64,000 nt of DNA from a virus: positions 202,491-266,490 of the IMG/VR virus record IMGVR_UViG_3300025930_000007; one strand, given 5' to 3'. The translations under genes were made by a program, and so were the position numbers. Below, piece after piece: positions 1 through 7,343 of this stretch (its first letter is position 1; the number at the start of each line of letters is the position of its first letter). Below the pieces are notes generated by a model that saw nothing but the letters and a program-made list of their open reading frames with translations, ran no database searches and was not told the origin of the DNA.

Positions 1-148
1 TCTTGCAGCGGACGCAAGTTTCAAAGCTGCCCTGAACCTCCGAGGCCCGACGCTCCGGATTCTGGCGGCGATCGACATTCATCACGCTCCCCATCAGGAA
101 GTGATGCTTCTTCCTACGCAACGTCTTCTTTTTTCTCGCCTTCTTCAT
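1..148 (-). CDS. Basic zinc-finger-like protein, C-terminus cut by window edge
   Basis: The start is ATG at 148, overlapping the TGA of the preceding gene (ATGA). Forty-nine residues are visible. They begin with a very lysine/arginine-rich stretch (MKKARKKKTLRRKKHH) and end with CVRCK, the first knuckle of a probable zinc ribbon. The rest lies outside the window. It is probably a small nucleic-acid-binding protein like the many zinc-ribbon proteins nearby; the function is unknown. Confidence 0.6.
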   Translation of the reverse strand, partial: MKKARKKKTLRRKKHHFLMGSVMNVDRRQNPERRASEVQGSFETCVRCK

Positions 149-327
149 AAGGCCTTAGCCGATTGTTTGAGGACAAGGTCGGCATCACAGAAGATGCATT
201 TATCCCTGGCTCTCTTCCTAAGACCGCAGGTATCCGAGATGCAGGTATTCAGCATAGGATAGGCCGCCAGACGCCGCACGACACGGCGGAGCTCCTTCAA
301 GGCCTTGGTCTTGCTCACGTAGCCCAT
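145..327 (-). CDS. Small Cys-containing hypothetical protein (60 aa)
   Basis: The ATG at 327 is chosen because it overlaps the end of the upstream gene by 13 bases; a longer upstream reading would bury that gene. The N-terminus is basic and helical (KTKALKELRRVVRRLA). The C-terminal half has cysteines in a C-x4-C ... C-x2-C arrangement (CISDTC, CIFC) that could bind zinc. It ends in ATGA overlap with the next gene. No family recognised. Confidence 0.6.
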   Translation of the reverse strand: MGYVSKTKALKELRRVVRRLAAYPMLNTCISDTCGLRKRARDKCIFCDADLVLKQSAKAL

Positions 328-725
328 CGGTTCGACTTCTCCAGATCGCTCAGCATCTCGTTGACCTTCGCCGCCAGCTTGCACTCGCAAGTATCGTCCT
401 GAGGGCAATTGATGTGTTCGTGGGGGTCCCCGATCTCGACGAGCTGCTTAATCACTTCATGAGCATCCTTCACCATCGTGGTGTAGATGCTCCGCTGGCC
501 ATGGAGGTAGCCTGCGGTGAAAGCCTCGTGATGCTCCTTGGGGAATTCCATCATCTTCTTGGGTTGATCGTTGTCCTGGATCGCCGGCACGCCGCCGAGC
601 GATTCCCCGCGACACTGCGTACAGGTCGCGATAGGATCTTTCCTGCAATGGTGACAGTTGCAGATCGTCCACTCGGTATTCTTCCCGCATTTGACGCAGT
701 AGCCCGTCGCCGATTCGGTCTTCAT
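315..725 (-). CDS. Zinc-ribbon protein (136 aa)
   Basis: The N-terminal 45 residues hold three CxxC-type knuckles (YCVKCG, NCHHC, TCTQC), consistent with one or two zinc ribbons. The middle is charged and helical (KKMMEFPKEHHEAF). A second Cys cluster (CPQDDTCEC) lies near the C-terminus. It sits in a tightly overlapping run of small genes. Binding of nucleic acid or protein is inferred only from the metal-site pattern. Confidence 0.75.
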   Translation of the reverse strand: MKTESATGYCVKCGKNTEWTICNCHHCRKDPIATCTQCRGESLGGVPAIQDNDQPKKMMEFPKEHHEAFTAGYLHGQRSIYTTMVKDAHEVIKQLVEIGDPHEHINCPQDDTCECKLAAKVNEMLSDLEKSNRWAT

Positions 726-922
726 TCCTCGATTTCCTTCCCCGGAAGATCCATTTTCTTCGTATAAGGCATCCCCAGCTTGTCATGGAGCGCCTTGATC
801 TCGGCGTCTAGAGCTTGACCGATCACGAGGCATTTGTTCGCATCGTAGCCAGCAGAACCATCGACCTGCCGGAAGCGGTAGGCGAGATCCGCGATCAGGA
901 TGAGCCGATCTTTGAGCGTCAC
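722..922 (-). CDS. Hypothetical protein (66 aa)
   Basis: Small mostly helical acidic protein starting MTLKDRLILIADLAYRF, with no Cys cluster or membrane segment. It overlaps both neighbours by four bases (ATGA), which supports it as a translated member of the operon. No family recognised. Confidence 0.65.
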   Translation of the reverse strand: MTLKDRLILIADLAYRFRQVDGSAGYDANKCLVIGQALDAEIKALHDKLGMPYTKKMDLPGKEIEE

Positions 923-1137
923 AGTCCAGCCCGATTCCTTTCCATGAGTGCGCTCCGAAGGTGTGGGAAAGCGATCGAGGCCTTGACCTGGGCGTGCTCC
1001 AGTTCCTTCCTCACCCAGTCCGGAAGGATCGCGTCCTTGCAGTCCAGGACCTCGTCGATGGCGTCCCAGAGAGCCCCTACGCCTTCTCTCTGCTTTTCTT
1101 CCGGCGTCATCCGATTCAGAATGTCCAGAAGGCTCAT
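919..1137 (-). CDS. Hypothetical protein (72 aa)
   Basis: The start MSLLDILNRMTPEEK at 1137 is chosen because it forms an ATGA overlap with the upstream stop; a longer in-frame extension upstream has the composition of a shadow frame. The protein is helical and charged with a single tryptophan-containing segment (LPDWVRKELEHAQ). No recognised domain. Confidence 0.65.
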   Translation of the reverse strand: MSLLDILNRMTPEEKQREGVGALWDAIDEVLDCKDAILPDWVRKELEHAQVKASIAFPHLRSALMERNRAGL

Positions 1138-1487
1138 TCGACGATCCCCAGCATCTCCCCCGATCCCAGAAGCTTCACGACCCGAGTCGCGGCGATGAAG
1201 GGGTTCATGATGACGCTTTTGGCATCCTTGCCGAACTGCTTCTCGCGCGTCGGGGTCACGTAGAAGCCCGACTTGGCACGCCACTCGACGACGGCCTTCT
1301 TCTCCTCGAACTCGAAGGTGTAGAAGGTGCCGGCGCCTTCTTCCGGCGGGATCGGTCCCTTGACTGCGGTCTGGACGACGGGCTTTTCTTCCGTGTACTT
1401 CACGCCGAAGAGCAGCCGACGGACTTCCTTCACGAAGACGTCGTTCTGCAGCTCGGGATCCGGTTTCCGTTCGGGTTTCTCGGGCAT
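1134..1487 (-). CDS. Hypothetical protein (117 aa)
   Basis: The N-terminus is charged and proline-rich (MPEKPERKPDPE), followed by a mixed alpha/beta body containing TFYTFEFEEKKAVVEW, likely a beta-hairpin. The ATG at 1487 has an AGGAGGAAGCC leader. No family recognised. Confidence 0.7.
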   Translation of the reverse strand: MPEKPERKPDPELQNDVFVKEVRRLLFGVKYTEEKPVVQTAVKGPIPPEEGAGTFYTFEFEEKKAVVEWRAKSGFYVTPTREKQFGKDAKSVIMNPFIAATRVVKLLGSGEMLGIVE

Positions 1488-1496
1488 GGCTTCCTC

Positions 1497-1670
1497 CTAT
1501 AGGCTGGCGTATTTACGCCGATCATATTCGTTGTACAACTTCTCGATCTCTGAGGTGAGGATGCTCGGATAAAGTTGCCCCACCATCTCCCGGATAAGCT
1601 GACGACGTTCCCGAATCTCTTCCAAGATCGCCGTCGGATCGAGCTTTAGAGCCTCCTCAAGCGATTTCAC
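1497..1670 (-). CDS. Small helical protein, GTG start (57 aa)
   Basis: GTG at 1670 is preceded by AGGAGGGCGC, a strong Shine-Dalgarno site that decides the start. The product starts VKSLEEALKLDPTAILEE and ends YDRRKYASL; it is charged and almost entirely helical. The SD lies inside the end of the upstream gene, so the two are probably translationally coupled. Confidence 0.65.
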   Translation of the reverse strand: MKSLEEALKLDPTAILEEIRERRQLIREMVGQLYPSILTSEIEKLYNEYDRRKYASL

Positions 1671-1827
1671 GCGCCCTCCTGAAAACGGCTTGGTCTTCCG
1701 CCAGCGTCCCGTCTGCCTTGAGCTCAGCGTAGAGCTTTCTATGCCGACGCCGAAGATGGGAGACCCAGGTCTTGAAGCTGGTCAGCACCTTCTTGCAGCG
1801 GCAGATGACCTGGCACGATGACTTCAC
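1657..1827 (-). CDS. Small basic Cys-containing protein, GTG start (56 aa)
   Basis: The GTG start overlaps the TGA stop of the upstream gene (GTGA) and the reading frame runs 14 bases into the next gene. The sequence begins VKSSCQVICRCKKVLTSF, so three cysteines lie within the first eleven residues, followed by a basic helix (HLRRRHRKLYAELKA). It looks like a mini zinc-binding protein. Its function is unknown. Confidence 0.55.
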   Translation of the reverse strand: MKSSCQVICRCKKVLTSFKTWVSHLRRRHRKLYAELKADGTLAEDQAVFRRAREIA

Positions 1828-2120
1828 GCCATTTCCTTTTCCATGGACCCTTCGAAGTCGCGCTCATATTCCTCATTGTATTCGGAATCGTCCCACTGAT
1901 CGTTGTCGGACTGCATCTGACCTGAAGCGAGAAGGGCGGCGGCCGCCGCGGAATCACAGGTCGTCCGGGCATAGAGCTTCCTGAGATTCTTCGCGAAGTG
2001 CCGAGCGTCTTTAGCCTTGTTCATGCGGGCCACGGGGATACCACTGGTCATGACCTTCCAGCCGCGCATCTTATGGCCATAGAGATTGCGGCCGCCACGA
2101 GCCACCTCAACGACCAGCAT
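1824..2120 (-). CDS. Hypothetical protein (98 aa)
   Basis: The N-terminal half is basic (RGGRNLYGHKMRGWKVM) and the C-terminal half strongly acidic (DDSEYNEEYERDFEGSM), giving a charge-segregated protein. It overlaps its upstream neighbour by 14 bases. No domain recognised. Confidence 0.65.
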   Translation of the reverse strand: MLVVEVARGGRNLYGHKMRGWKVMTSGIPVARMNKAKDARHFAKNLRKLYARTTCDSAAAAALLASGQMQSDNDQWDDSEYNEEYERDFEGSMEKEMA

Positions 2121-2349
2121 TGTCGTCCTCTTTCTTGGGAAGGAAGATGAACCGGATCGTCATGTTGACCAGAATGATCGGCCATAGAAGCGACGCGATC
2201 GCCACCATCACCAGCCACACTCCCCGATTGGCCCGAAAGCAGGCGTCGAAGGCCGCCCGAGATTGCGGCCGATACGGCTCGGACCAGAAATAGAAGATCA
2301 ACCCGCATAGCAGATAGATGCTGAGATAGAACGTCGAATTCTGGTTCAT
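2107..2349 (-). CDS. Two-helix membrane protein (80 aa)
   Basis: The ATG at 2349 shares one base with the upstream stop (TGATG). Two hydrophobic segments are visible, around residues 6-23 (FYLSIYLLCGLIFYFW) and 44-66 (VWLVMVAIASLLWPIILVNM), separated by a polar loop and ending in a charged tail. It is probably an inner-membrane protein. No family recognised. Confidence 0.65.
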   Translation of the reverse strand: MNQNSTFYLSIYLLCGLIFYFWSEPYRPQSRAAFDACFRANRGVWLVMVAIASLLWPIILVNMTIRFIFLPKKEDDNAGR

Positions 2350-3074
2350 CAAACCTCGGGCTTCCATCCACTTACGCCGCGAATCCAGAGCAGCCAGTCA
2401 TTCAGGAACTTCTCATCGCAGGTTTCGGCGATCGGCCATGGCTTGCGAGCGTCGATCCTCTCGATCGTGGTCTCGGCTTCCTTGACGGCCTGGTCGGTCG
2501 ACCAAGCACCCGTCCTGATCGCCATCAGCTTTTCCTTCTCCTCGCCATCCTTCCAGACCTTGGGCTCGCCGCCCTGGGCAATCCGCTCCGCATCCCAGGC
2601 CACGCGAACCATGTGGTAGCACCACTTCTCGCCGGCGACCCCGCCCTTCGAATGGACGGGTTTTGAATGCTTGAAGCGCTGGAGCTGCGCCACGGAATAT
2701 CCGAGGTACTGTTTCACGACGTTCTGGCAGAGGAACTTCTTCCGTCCCTCATAAAGCGGCTTCCACTTGGGATCAAACCAGACGAACTTGTCCGTGAAGA
2801 GCATCTCGATGATTCCGGGATTGCCCTTGATGAGCAGATCGCAGAACTTCTTGACCTCATGGACCTGATAGTCCGGCTTCTCGCCGGTCAAGGTATCGCT
2901 GGGAGGGTGCAGGCCCAGAAGATCCTTGGGATAGGCGACGTAAACGCCCGTGTAATCGATGTCGCTCGAGGGAAGCTGGGTATCGTGCGAATGGCTTCCC
3001 CAGACCTTCGAGAAAAGAACCATGCCGCGGATCTCGCGGTCATTGCTGCGCCAGCCGAGAGGATTGAGATCCAC
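2349..3074 (-). CDS. RlaP/YcgL-like DNA polymerase beta-fold nucleotidyltransferase
   Basis: The N-terminal motif VWGSHSHDTQLPSSDIDYTG carries the GS...DxD signature of polymerase-beta-type nucleotidyltransferases, with the two metal-binding aspartates in SDID. The arrangement matches the COG3541/RlaP family of predicted nucleotidyltransferases that often accompany RNA ligases in phages. At 241 aa it is near the usual family length, with a helical C-terminal region (YHMVRVAWDAERIAQGG) as in relatives. The start is GTG at 3074, directly after the upstream stop. Its presence with two RNA ligases and a Thg1-like enzyme in this window suggests RNA end repair; that link is inference. Confidence 0.75.
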   Translation of the reverse strand: MDLNPLGWRSNDREIRGMVLFSKVWGSHSHDTQLPSSDIDYTGVYVAYPKDLLGLHPPSDTLTGEKPDYQVHEVKKFCDLLIKGNPGIIEMLFTDKFVWFDPKWKPLYEGRKKFLCQNVVKQYLGYSVAQLQRFKHSKPVHSKGGVAGEKWCYHMVRVAWDAERIAQGGEPKVWKDGEEKEKLMAIRTGAWSTDQAVKEAETTIERIDARKPWPIAETCDEKFLNDWLLWIRGVSGWKPEV

Positions 3075-3338
3075 TTAATTACTCTCCCTGAGAATCTTCG
3101 CATTGCCGCACTTGGGGCAGCGGAGGACGATGATCACCTTTCTCTCAAGCATGTCCTGAACCTGGGCGGTCCAAAAGTTCCCCAAATTGACGGAATGCTT
3201 TCTGGCTTCTTCGATCCGACTGGGAAGTTCCGTCTTGTCGACGAACTCCCAAGCATGCTTACATTGGAAGGCCTTGACGATTATGGCCATCACGACGATC
3301 ATGATGCCGATCATGCTGAAGCCTGCGAGGAGCGTCAT
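3075..3338 (-). CDS. Membrane-anchored zinc-knuckle protein (87 aa)
   Basis: One N-terminal transmembrane helix (about residues 4-24, AGFSMIGIMIVVMAIIV) is followed by a soluble part with CKHAWEF and a C-terminal RCPKCGNAK knuckle, consistent with a C/H plus CxxC metal site. An open frame on the other strand across this gene is its shadow. The function is unknown. Confidence 0.65.
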   Translation of the reverse strand: MTLLAGFSMIGIMIVVMAIIVKAFQCKHAWEFVDKTELPSRIEEARKHSVNLGNFWTAQVQDMLERKVIIVLRCPKCGNAKILRESN

Positions 3339-3342
3339 ACCT

Positions 3343-3675
3343 TCACCCCTGGATGTTCCTTAGGCAGCAGGGCGCCGACCCAAGACATTTCCCGCAAAGA
3401 TCCGGCATCCCGCCGTGCTCGCTAAGTACGACTTCGCCCAGGCCCTTGCATGTCACGCATATATCGGTCGGCCAGCCGTCTCCAGCCTCCGGTCCCACGA
3501 AGCCGTGGTAGAAGTAGACGAACTCCTCGACTCCGAAACCGCCGCCGGCGGCGATGTCCTCAAGCGTCTGACCTGGAAAGGCTTTTGCGTAGGTCTGGTA
3601 GGCCTTCAGGGCGTCCTCCCAGAGGACGCACATCCCCTTCCTGCAGTTCGAGATGATGGGGAAGAATCTCAGCAT
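3343..3675 (-). CDS. Zinc-ribbon protein (110 aa)
   Basis: The C-terminal third carries CVTCKGLGEVV and CGKCLGSAPC, a DnaJ-type or ribbon-like two-knuckle site. The middle contains LEDIAAGGGFGVEEFVYFYH. The start at 3675 has GGAG ten bases upstream, though an internal ATG (MCVLWED) at 3633 is possible. It is the first gene after the promoter/operator at 3730-3758. Confidence 0.65.
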   Translation of the reverse strand: MLRFFPIISNCRKGMCVLWEDALKAYQTYAKAFPGQTLEDIAAGGGFGVEEFVYFYHGFVGPEAGDGWPTDICVTCKGLGEVVLSEHGGMPDLCGKCLGSAPCCLRNIQG

Positions 3676-3729
3676 GACGTCGGAACTCCGGTCCTACCCA
3701 CCACCAATCTCCTTCCGGCTCTGTGGTTA

Positions 3730-3758
3730 GGTTTACCGGTTTACCGCCGATTTGTCAA
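3730..3758 (-). promoter_or_regulatory. Sigma70-like promoter with overlapping GGTAAACCGGTAAACC operator
   Basis: On the minus strand: TTGACA (3753-3758), 17 bases, TAAACC (3730-3735). The spacer end and -10 box together form GGTAAACCGGTAAACC, a repeat of GGTWWACC. The same layout recurs at 19626-19654 and 52116-52144. It would drive the gene ending at 3343 and overlaps the end of the upstream gene. Confidence 0.6.
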
Positions 3759-3976
3759 GCGTTGCCGTAATGGTCGCGGAATTCTTTGATGAACCCGCGG
3801 AGGGTGAGGAGCCAAGGCTTCTCGATTGCATCGATCTGAGGATTCTTGATCCTGTCCGCGGCAGCCGCTTCATCGAGGAAGCGGTTGACCTTTACGACTT
3901 CCGGCTTAGACAGCTCGACAAAGTAGCCGTTCTCGCCGTCGCCGTCTTCCCATTTCACGCTGTAGATCTTTTTCAT
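3755..3976 (-). CDS. Hypothetical protein (73 aa)
   Basis: It begins MKKIYSVKWEDGDGENGYFV, a small beta-rich segment, then a helical C-terminus with two tryptophan/arginine-rich turns (KPWLLTLRGFIKEF). There are no Cys residues and no membrane segment. It lies just upstream of the promoter at 3730-3758, whose -35 box overlaps its stop. Confidence 0.65.
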   Translation of the reverse strand: MKKIYSVKWEDGDGENGYFVELSKPEVVKVNRFLDEAAAADRIKNPQIDAIEKPWLLTLRGFIKEFRDHYGNA

Positions 3977-3990
3977 ACCGTCCAGTCCGT

Positions 3991-4386
3991 TCAGAGCGAT
4001 TCTTCGTCAACGAATTTCAGCCAGCGATCTGGTTCGAGGATCATGATATCCGCGCCGTCCGGATAGTTGTTGGGAATGATCCAGCCGTCGAAACCGGATA
4101 CTCGTATCAGATCGACGAGCTCTTCCGTGCCACGGGCTTCCATCCCCGCCTCTTCCGCAAGATCATCGAAATCTCTCTTGGATTCAATCAAGGCCAGATT
4201 GGGTATTTCGTACTGCACCTCAAACCTAAGGATTCGTTTATGCTTCCCTTCGTGCCAGGTCGTGAAGTACGTAGCCACGCTTCTGGTATCGCTGAAGAAT
4301 GCTGGGCCCCTCGGGATCCGGAAGCCTTTTGAGGACGTCCCATGGTAGAGATCGGTCCCAACGGGAAGACTTCTGCCTTCAGCCAT
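3991..4386 (-). CDS. ADP-ribosyltransferase-like (ART-fold) protein (131 aa)
   Basis: The N-terminus VGTDLYHGTSSKGF matches the strand-1 motif (Y-H-G-T) of PARP/ART-type ADP-ribosyltransferases. It is followed by AFFSDTRSVATYF, which resembles the S/T-containing second motif and its following helix, and by a distal GFDGWIIPNNYPDG and IMILEPDRW as in many small phage and toxin ARTs. The ATG at 4386 is used because the upstream gene stops at 4388; a longer frame would overlap it. If active it would transfer ADP-ribose from NAD+ to a host or phage target. The third-motif acidic residue cannot be assigned with certainty. Confidence 0.55.
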   Translation of the reverse strand: MAEGRSLPVGTDLYHGTSSKGFRIPRGPAFFSDTRSVATYFTTWHEGKHKRILRFEVQYEIPNLALIESKRDFDDLAEEAGMEARGTEELVDLIRVSGFDGWIIPNNYPDGADIMILEPDRWLKFVDEESL

Positions 4387-4387
4387 T

Positions 4388-4636
4388 TCAAGACCTGTCG
4401 AAGGGCAACTGGATCTTCGGGAAACTGCTGGAGCTGCCTTCACTCGAGTCCGTCATGATGACTTCGGCGCCCTTTACAAGCAAGCATCCGTCTTTCAGAC
4501 AACGATTGAAGATATCGAATTCTGCCTGACTGAACATCAAGCTTCCGCACATGCTCATGTGGCTCGTCTCATGGCCCATAAAGAGGCGGACATGGACGTG
4601 CTTGTCCCGGACCTCGTATTTCATCTTGATGATCAT
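4388..4636 (-). CDS. Hypothetical protein (82 aa)
   Basis: The start ATG immediately follows the upstream TAG. It has a beta-rich N-terminus (KYEVRDKHVHVRLFMG) and a serine-rich stretch (TDSSEGSSSSF) near the C-terminus. No domain recognised. Confidence 0.6.
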   Translation of the reverse strand: MIIKMKYEVRDKHVHVRLFMGHETSHMSMCGSLMFSQAEFDIFNRCLKDGCLLVKGAEVIMTDSSEGSSSSFPKIQLPFDRS

Positions 4637-5023
4637 CTACTGCGATTCGACGATATCTTCGAACCGGAGGGGGCCGAACGCCTTATCCCAGGCTGCGGCC
4701 GCCCAGCGCATGCCGTCGACCTTTTCGCGCGGTGCATCCTTGTGCCTGAAATGCTGCCGCATCGACCAGTAATCCTCGCCCTCGATCTCGATGGAGAAAT
4801 AGCCGGCTCGTTTCAGTTGCAGGGCCTGCTCGTAGGAGGCGTTGAAGGTGACGTAGAAGCCGTCCGGATGGCCTTCGCACGAATAGTGGGTGGGAAGCCC
4901 CAACTGGTCAAGCATGAGGACGAAGTAGTTCACGCCTGGATCGAGAAGTTCGCCGCCGCGATAGATCTTGATCGCTGCAGCTTCGTCCCAGACGTTCTTC
5001 TTTGTATATATGCCTTTTCGCAT
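4637..5023 (-). CDS. Conserved phage hypothetical protein (128 aa)
   Basis: The core LDPGVNYFVLMLDQLG ... THYSCEGHPDGFYVTF is a pattern I recall from conserved hypothetical proteins of unrelated phages (an F/Y-F-V..L...G.....SCEGHP.GFYV block). The Cys/His in SCEGH may form a metal or active site, but no activity is known to me. It is the first gene of a unit that begins with a promoter and C-loop hairpin (5031-5089). Confidence 0.65.
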   Translation of the reverse strand: MRKGIYTKKNVWDEAAAIKIYRGGELLDPGVNYFVLMLDQLGLPTHYSCEGHPDGFYVTFNASYEQALQLKRAGYFSIEIEGEDYWSMRQHFRHKDAPREKVDGMRWAAAAWDKAFGPLRFEDIVESQ

Positions 5024-5030
5024 AGAAGAG

Positions 5031-5052
5031 ACCGTCTGGGGGGTGTGACGGC
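5031..5052 (-). promoter_or_regulatory. C-loop leader hairpin (member 1)
   Basis: The minus-strand transcript would fold GCCGTC-ACACCCCCCA-GACGGT, a six-pair stem (one G-U) with an oligo-C loop. It starts about eight bases after the -10 box at 5061-5066. See the family finding. Confidence 0.55.
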
Positions 5053-5060
5053 TCAGAGTG

Positions 5061-5089
5061 ATTCTATTCGGCCATCATCCCCAAAGCAA
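5061..5089 (-). promoter_or_regulatory. Sigma70-like promoter
   Basis: Minus strand TTGCTT (5084-5089), 17-base spacer, TAGAAT (5061-5066). It would drive the gene 4637-5023 through the C-loop hairpin. Confidence 0.5.
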
Positions 5090-5126
5090 GCTGGCTTTCA
5101 GGATTCGGACAGGATAGACTTTCAGT

Positions 5127-5149
5127 GGCCTTCCGTCCCCCGGCAGGCC
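5127..5149 (+). promoter_or_regulatory. C-loop leader hairpin (member 2, plus strand)
   Basis: GGCCT (5127-5131) pairs with AGGCC (5145-5149) around TTCCGTCCCCCGG-type loop sequence; an inner CCG/CGG pairing leaves a C-rich loop. A TAGACT -10-like box ends at 5120 with a weak -35. The hairpin lies in the leader of the plus-strand gene at 5185, which argues against starting that gene at 5125. Confidence 0.5.
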
Positions 5150-5184
5150 TTATCCGGCCGTCTTCCGCCCTGATCGGTTGCTCC

Positions 5185-6060
5185 ATGGCGCATAACACGG
5201 CCTCCTTCGATTTTGGAACCTTCCAAGTTCACGTCAAGTATATCGGGCAGCAAGGAGGCTATGCCTACGCCACCAGAATCGAGGTTCCTGGCTATGATCC
5301 GATCGATAGCGGAGTTCTCCTGCCGAGCTTCCCAATTTTCTCCTCCGCAGCGGCAGGGGCCATCGACCAGCTCCGCGAGCTTCTTCAAGTAGGCGTTCCG
5401 GCATACTTGGACGACTGGCGCCAGGCAAGAGGAACTATCAGCTTCAAGGAAGTCCAGGACATGAGGCTCACCTTTCTTTCGTGGAAGGACGCGGCCGCCG
5501 CGCTCGGCGGAGACCAGGCTCTTGCAAATGCGATAAAGCAATTGGAAGCCCAGGAGTTCGCAGAAAAACAGGCGAACTATCCGAAACAAGCGAGACCAAC
5601 TCCAGGCGAGATCCCAGTCGATGTCCAATATGACCTTGGATCTGTCCTCATGGATATGCGCGTAATGGGAATCGTCGAAGGATTCCCCATGTGGCATATC
5701 ACGGCAATCCCTCCCGGAACAGACCTGCAGGCCAGTTCTGTTATTGTCGCGACGTCTCCGTTCTCGCTCCCTATCTCCCAGTTGATGGTGGACAATCTTG
5801 AGGCTGTCCTGAGACAAGGCGTTGAACGTTACCTTCGTGAAGACCCCAGGGCCACCCGCACTCCGGTCACGCCAGAGAAGAGGAGCGCCACGGAAAATCT
5901 CTATGCCGTGGCCAGCTATCTTGGGCCAGAGGGTATCGCTCATGCGGATCAGGCGGTGAAAGATCTGATCCAGGAGAAGCTCGATACCCTTGAAGGGCAG
6001 GCTTTAGAGGCGATGGAAGCTACGATCGCCGAGTACCGGAAACGGAAGCCGAAACTCTAA
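5185..6060 (+). CDS. Hypothetical protein (291 aa)
   Basis: The start MAHNTASFDFGTFQV at 5185 is preferred over an in-frame ATG at 5125, because the latter begins inside the leader hairpin; neither has a clear Shine-Dalgarno site. Residues 1-60 look beta-rich. The middle is helical and includes ALANAIKQLEAQEFAEKQ. A later block (DVQYDLGSVLMDMRVMG) may be a second copy of the N-terminal fold, with similar spacing to a following LR(E/Q)xGVxxYLxD motif seen twice (LLQVGVPAYLDD, LRQGVERYLRED). The antisense frame is arginine-rich and is rejected. The function is unknown. Confidence 0.65.
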   Translation: MAHNTASFDFGTFQVHVKYIGQQGGYAYATRIEVPGYDPIDSGVLLPSFPIFSSAAAGAIDQLRELLQVGVPAYLDDWRQARGTISFKEVQDMRLTFLSWKDAAAALGGDQALANAIKQLEAQEFAEKQANYPKQARPTPGEIPVDVQYDLGSVLMDMRVMGIVEGFPMWHITAIPPGTDLQASSVIVATSPFSLPISQLMVDNLEAVLRQGVERYLREDPRATRTPVTPEKRSATENLYAVASYLGPEGIAHADQAVKDLIQEKLDTLEGQALEAMEATIAEYRKRKPKL

Positions 6061-6365
6061 CGCTTCATGATCCGGTCGAGAAGTTCCTTCTTCTCAGGCA
6101 TGTTCATCAGGATCCAGGCGTAGACTGCCTTCCCCATGGCGTTGTCCCATTCCGGGATTTCCGAGAAAGGAAAATCTCCAGTTCCCGTCTCGGAGAATTC
6201 TTTGGCGATCCTGTCCCAAAATGCGCGTTCGGCGACTTCAATCGCGCGACTCATGCGCTCCCGGAAGGCTTCTGCACGCAGACGCAGATCTCGCTCCTGG
6301 GGCGTCTCAGGATGCCCGTTCGTGAGAGGCATTCCTGCTGCGAAAGCGTCATATCCTGAAGCCAT
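6057..6365 (-). CDS. Helical hypothetical protein (102 aa)
   Basis: Convergent with the preceding plus-strand gene, overlapping it by four bases. A long charged helix (ERDLRLRAEAFRERMSRAIE) continues into AERAFWDRIAKEF, and the protein ends KKELLDRIMKR. No domain recognised. Confidence 0.65.
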   Translation of the reverse strand: MASGYDAFAAGMPLTNGHPETPQERDLRLRAEAFRERMSRAIEVAERAFWDRIAKEFSETGTGDFPFSEIPEWDNAMGKAVYAWILMNMPEKKELLDRIMKR

Positions 6366-6367
6366 AA

Positions 6368-6517
6368 TTACTTCTTCTTACGGCCCAAGCTGGCCTTGAC
6401 CTTTTCCGCGCAGCGCTTGTACTTCGCTTCGCTCCAGCCCTTCTTCTTCTGCATCGCGCGGCAGACGGCGAAGGCGTTCTTGGCCTGCTTGGCGCCCATG
6501 CTCAGCTTGATCTTCAT
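6368..6517 (-). CDS. Very basic small protein with two Cys (49 aa)
   Basis: The start is ATG at 6517 and the product begins MKIKLSMGAKQAKNAF and ends SLGRKKK. It is lysine-rich with single cysteines in AVCRAM and KRCAEK, giving a helical pair with two conserved-looking Cys. A similarly sized basic two-Cys protein lies at 36691-36837. DNA or RNA binding is plausible from charge only. Confidence 0.6.
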   Translation of the reverse strand: MKIKLSMGAKQAKNAFAVCRAMQKKKGWSEAKYKRCAEKVKASLGRKKK

Positions 6518-6535
6518 GTTCTGTTCCTCGTTTTC

Positions 6536-7318
6536 TTAGAGAAGACCCAATAGCCACAGAAGACTGGCGCCGCCGGCGACCGCGCCGCCAGTGTACGCCA
6601 CCGTCTTGATGATCTTGACTCTCCCCATCGCCTCGGCGCACTCCACGGCCTTCCCGGTCACGACGACCTCCCCGTGCGAGATCTCGAACGTAGCCGTGGG
6701 TGGCGCTGTGGCCAAAAACTCCTTCAGTCGCTCCTGGAGTTTGTCGACGATCGGGAACCCGTCCGCCTGAACGATGTCCCGAAGGCATTGCTCGCGCGCC
6801 AATTCCTTGGCAGCCTCTTCGGGAGTCAGAGGACTGAGGACAACCGTGAGAAGATCGGAGAGTTCCTTCGCCTCATTGTAGGTGAGCTGCGTCTTTCCGT
6901 GGAATCCCGTCTTCCCTGGAGGTGTCATCGGAGGTCCTTTGACGGGCTTCGGCGGCAGCGTCATGTTCGGGCACCGAGCCTGGACGGTGCCAGCGACCGC
7001 ATCTTCAGCTTGTCCTGTCTGTTCCGCCTGCTGCCGAACATAGGACCAGAAGATCCGGGAACGAGCGTCATTCTCTTCGTTACTTCCCGCTTGCTCTTCC
7101 GAGAACTTCTTGAGCATGTCGCAGATCCGAGTCTGACGCTGCTCGATCCTTACGGCGTCGTCCGGCCTCTCGGGACGGACAGCGGGCCGTTGGGCAGGTT
7201 TCGGACCTATAGGCATTCCCTTCGCATTCTCGTCCTGGCCCATCCAGGCCCCAGACAGAACAGGATTGATCGGTCGGATGCCCATGGTTCCGAATGCCGA
7301 CTGGTTGAACATGCCCAT
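6536..7318 (-). CDS. Tail-anchored low-complexity protein (260 aa)
   Basis: The N-terminus is glycine/proline-rich with a FGTMGIRPINPVLSG segment and a Pro/Arg-rich linker (PIGPKPAQRPAVRPERP). A helical domain with two cysteines follows. The C-terminus is a single hydrophobic helix (GGAVAGGASLLWLLGLL) at the very end, so it is probably membrane-anchored by its tail. The gene follows a promoter and C-loop hairpin at 7344-7414. Similar architecture is seen at 28298, 34653 and 42474. A structural or envelope role is only a guess. Confidence 0.65.
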   Translation of the reverse strand: MGMFNQSAFGTMGIRPINPVLSGAWMGQDENAKGMPIGPKPAQRPAVRPERPDDAVRIEQRQTRICDMLKKFSEEQAGSNEENDARSRIFWSYVRQQAEQTGQAEDAVAGTVQARCPNMTLPPKPVKGPPMTPPGKTGFHGKTQLTYNEAKELSDLLTVVLSPLTPEEAAKELAREQCLRDIVQADGFPIVDKLQERLKEFLATAPPTATFEISHGEVVVTGKAVECAEAMGRVKIIKTVAYTGGAVAGGASLLWLLGLL

Positions 7319-7343
7319 CTCCTAAGCCAGAAACTAGCGATGG

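Noticed and set aside
5122-5943. Minus-strand frame of 273 codons opposite the 5185 gene
   Set aside because: Arginine-rich and of low-complexity shadow type; the plus-strand gene has a better start context and a leader hairpin.
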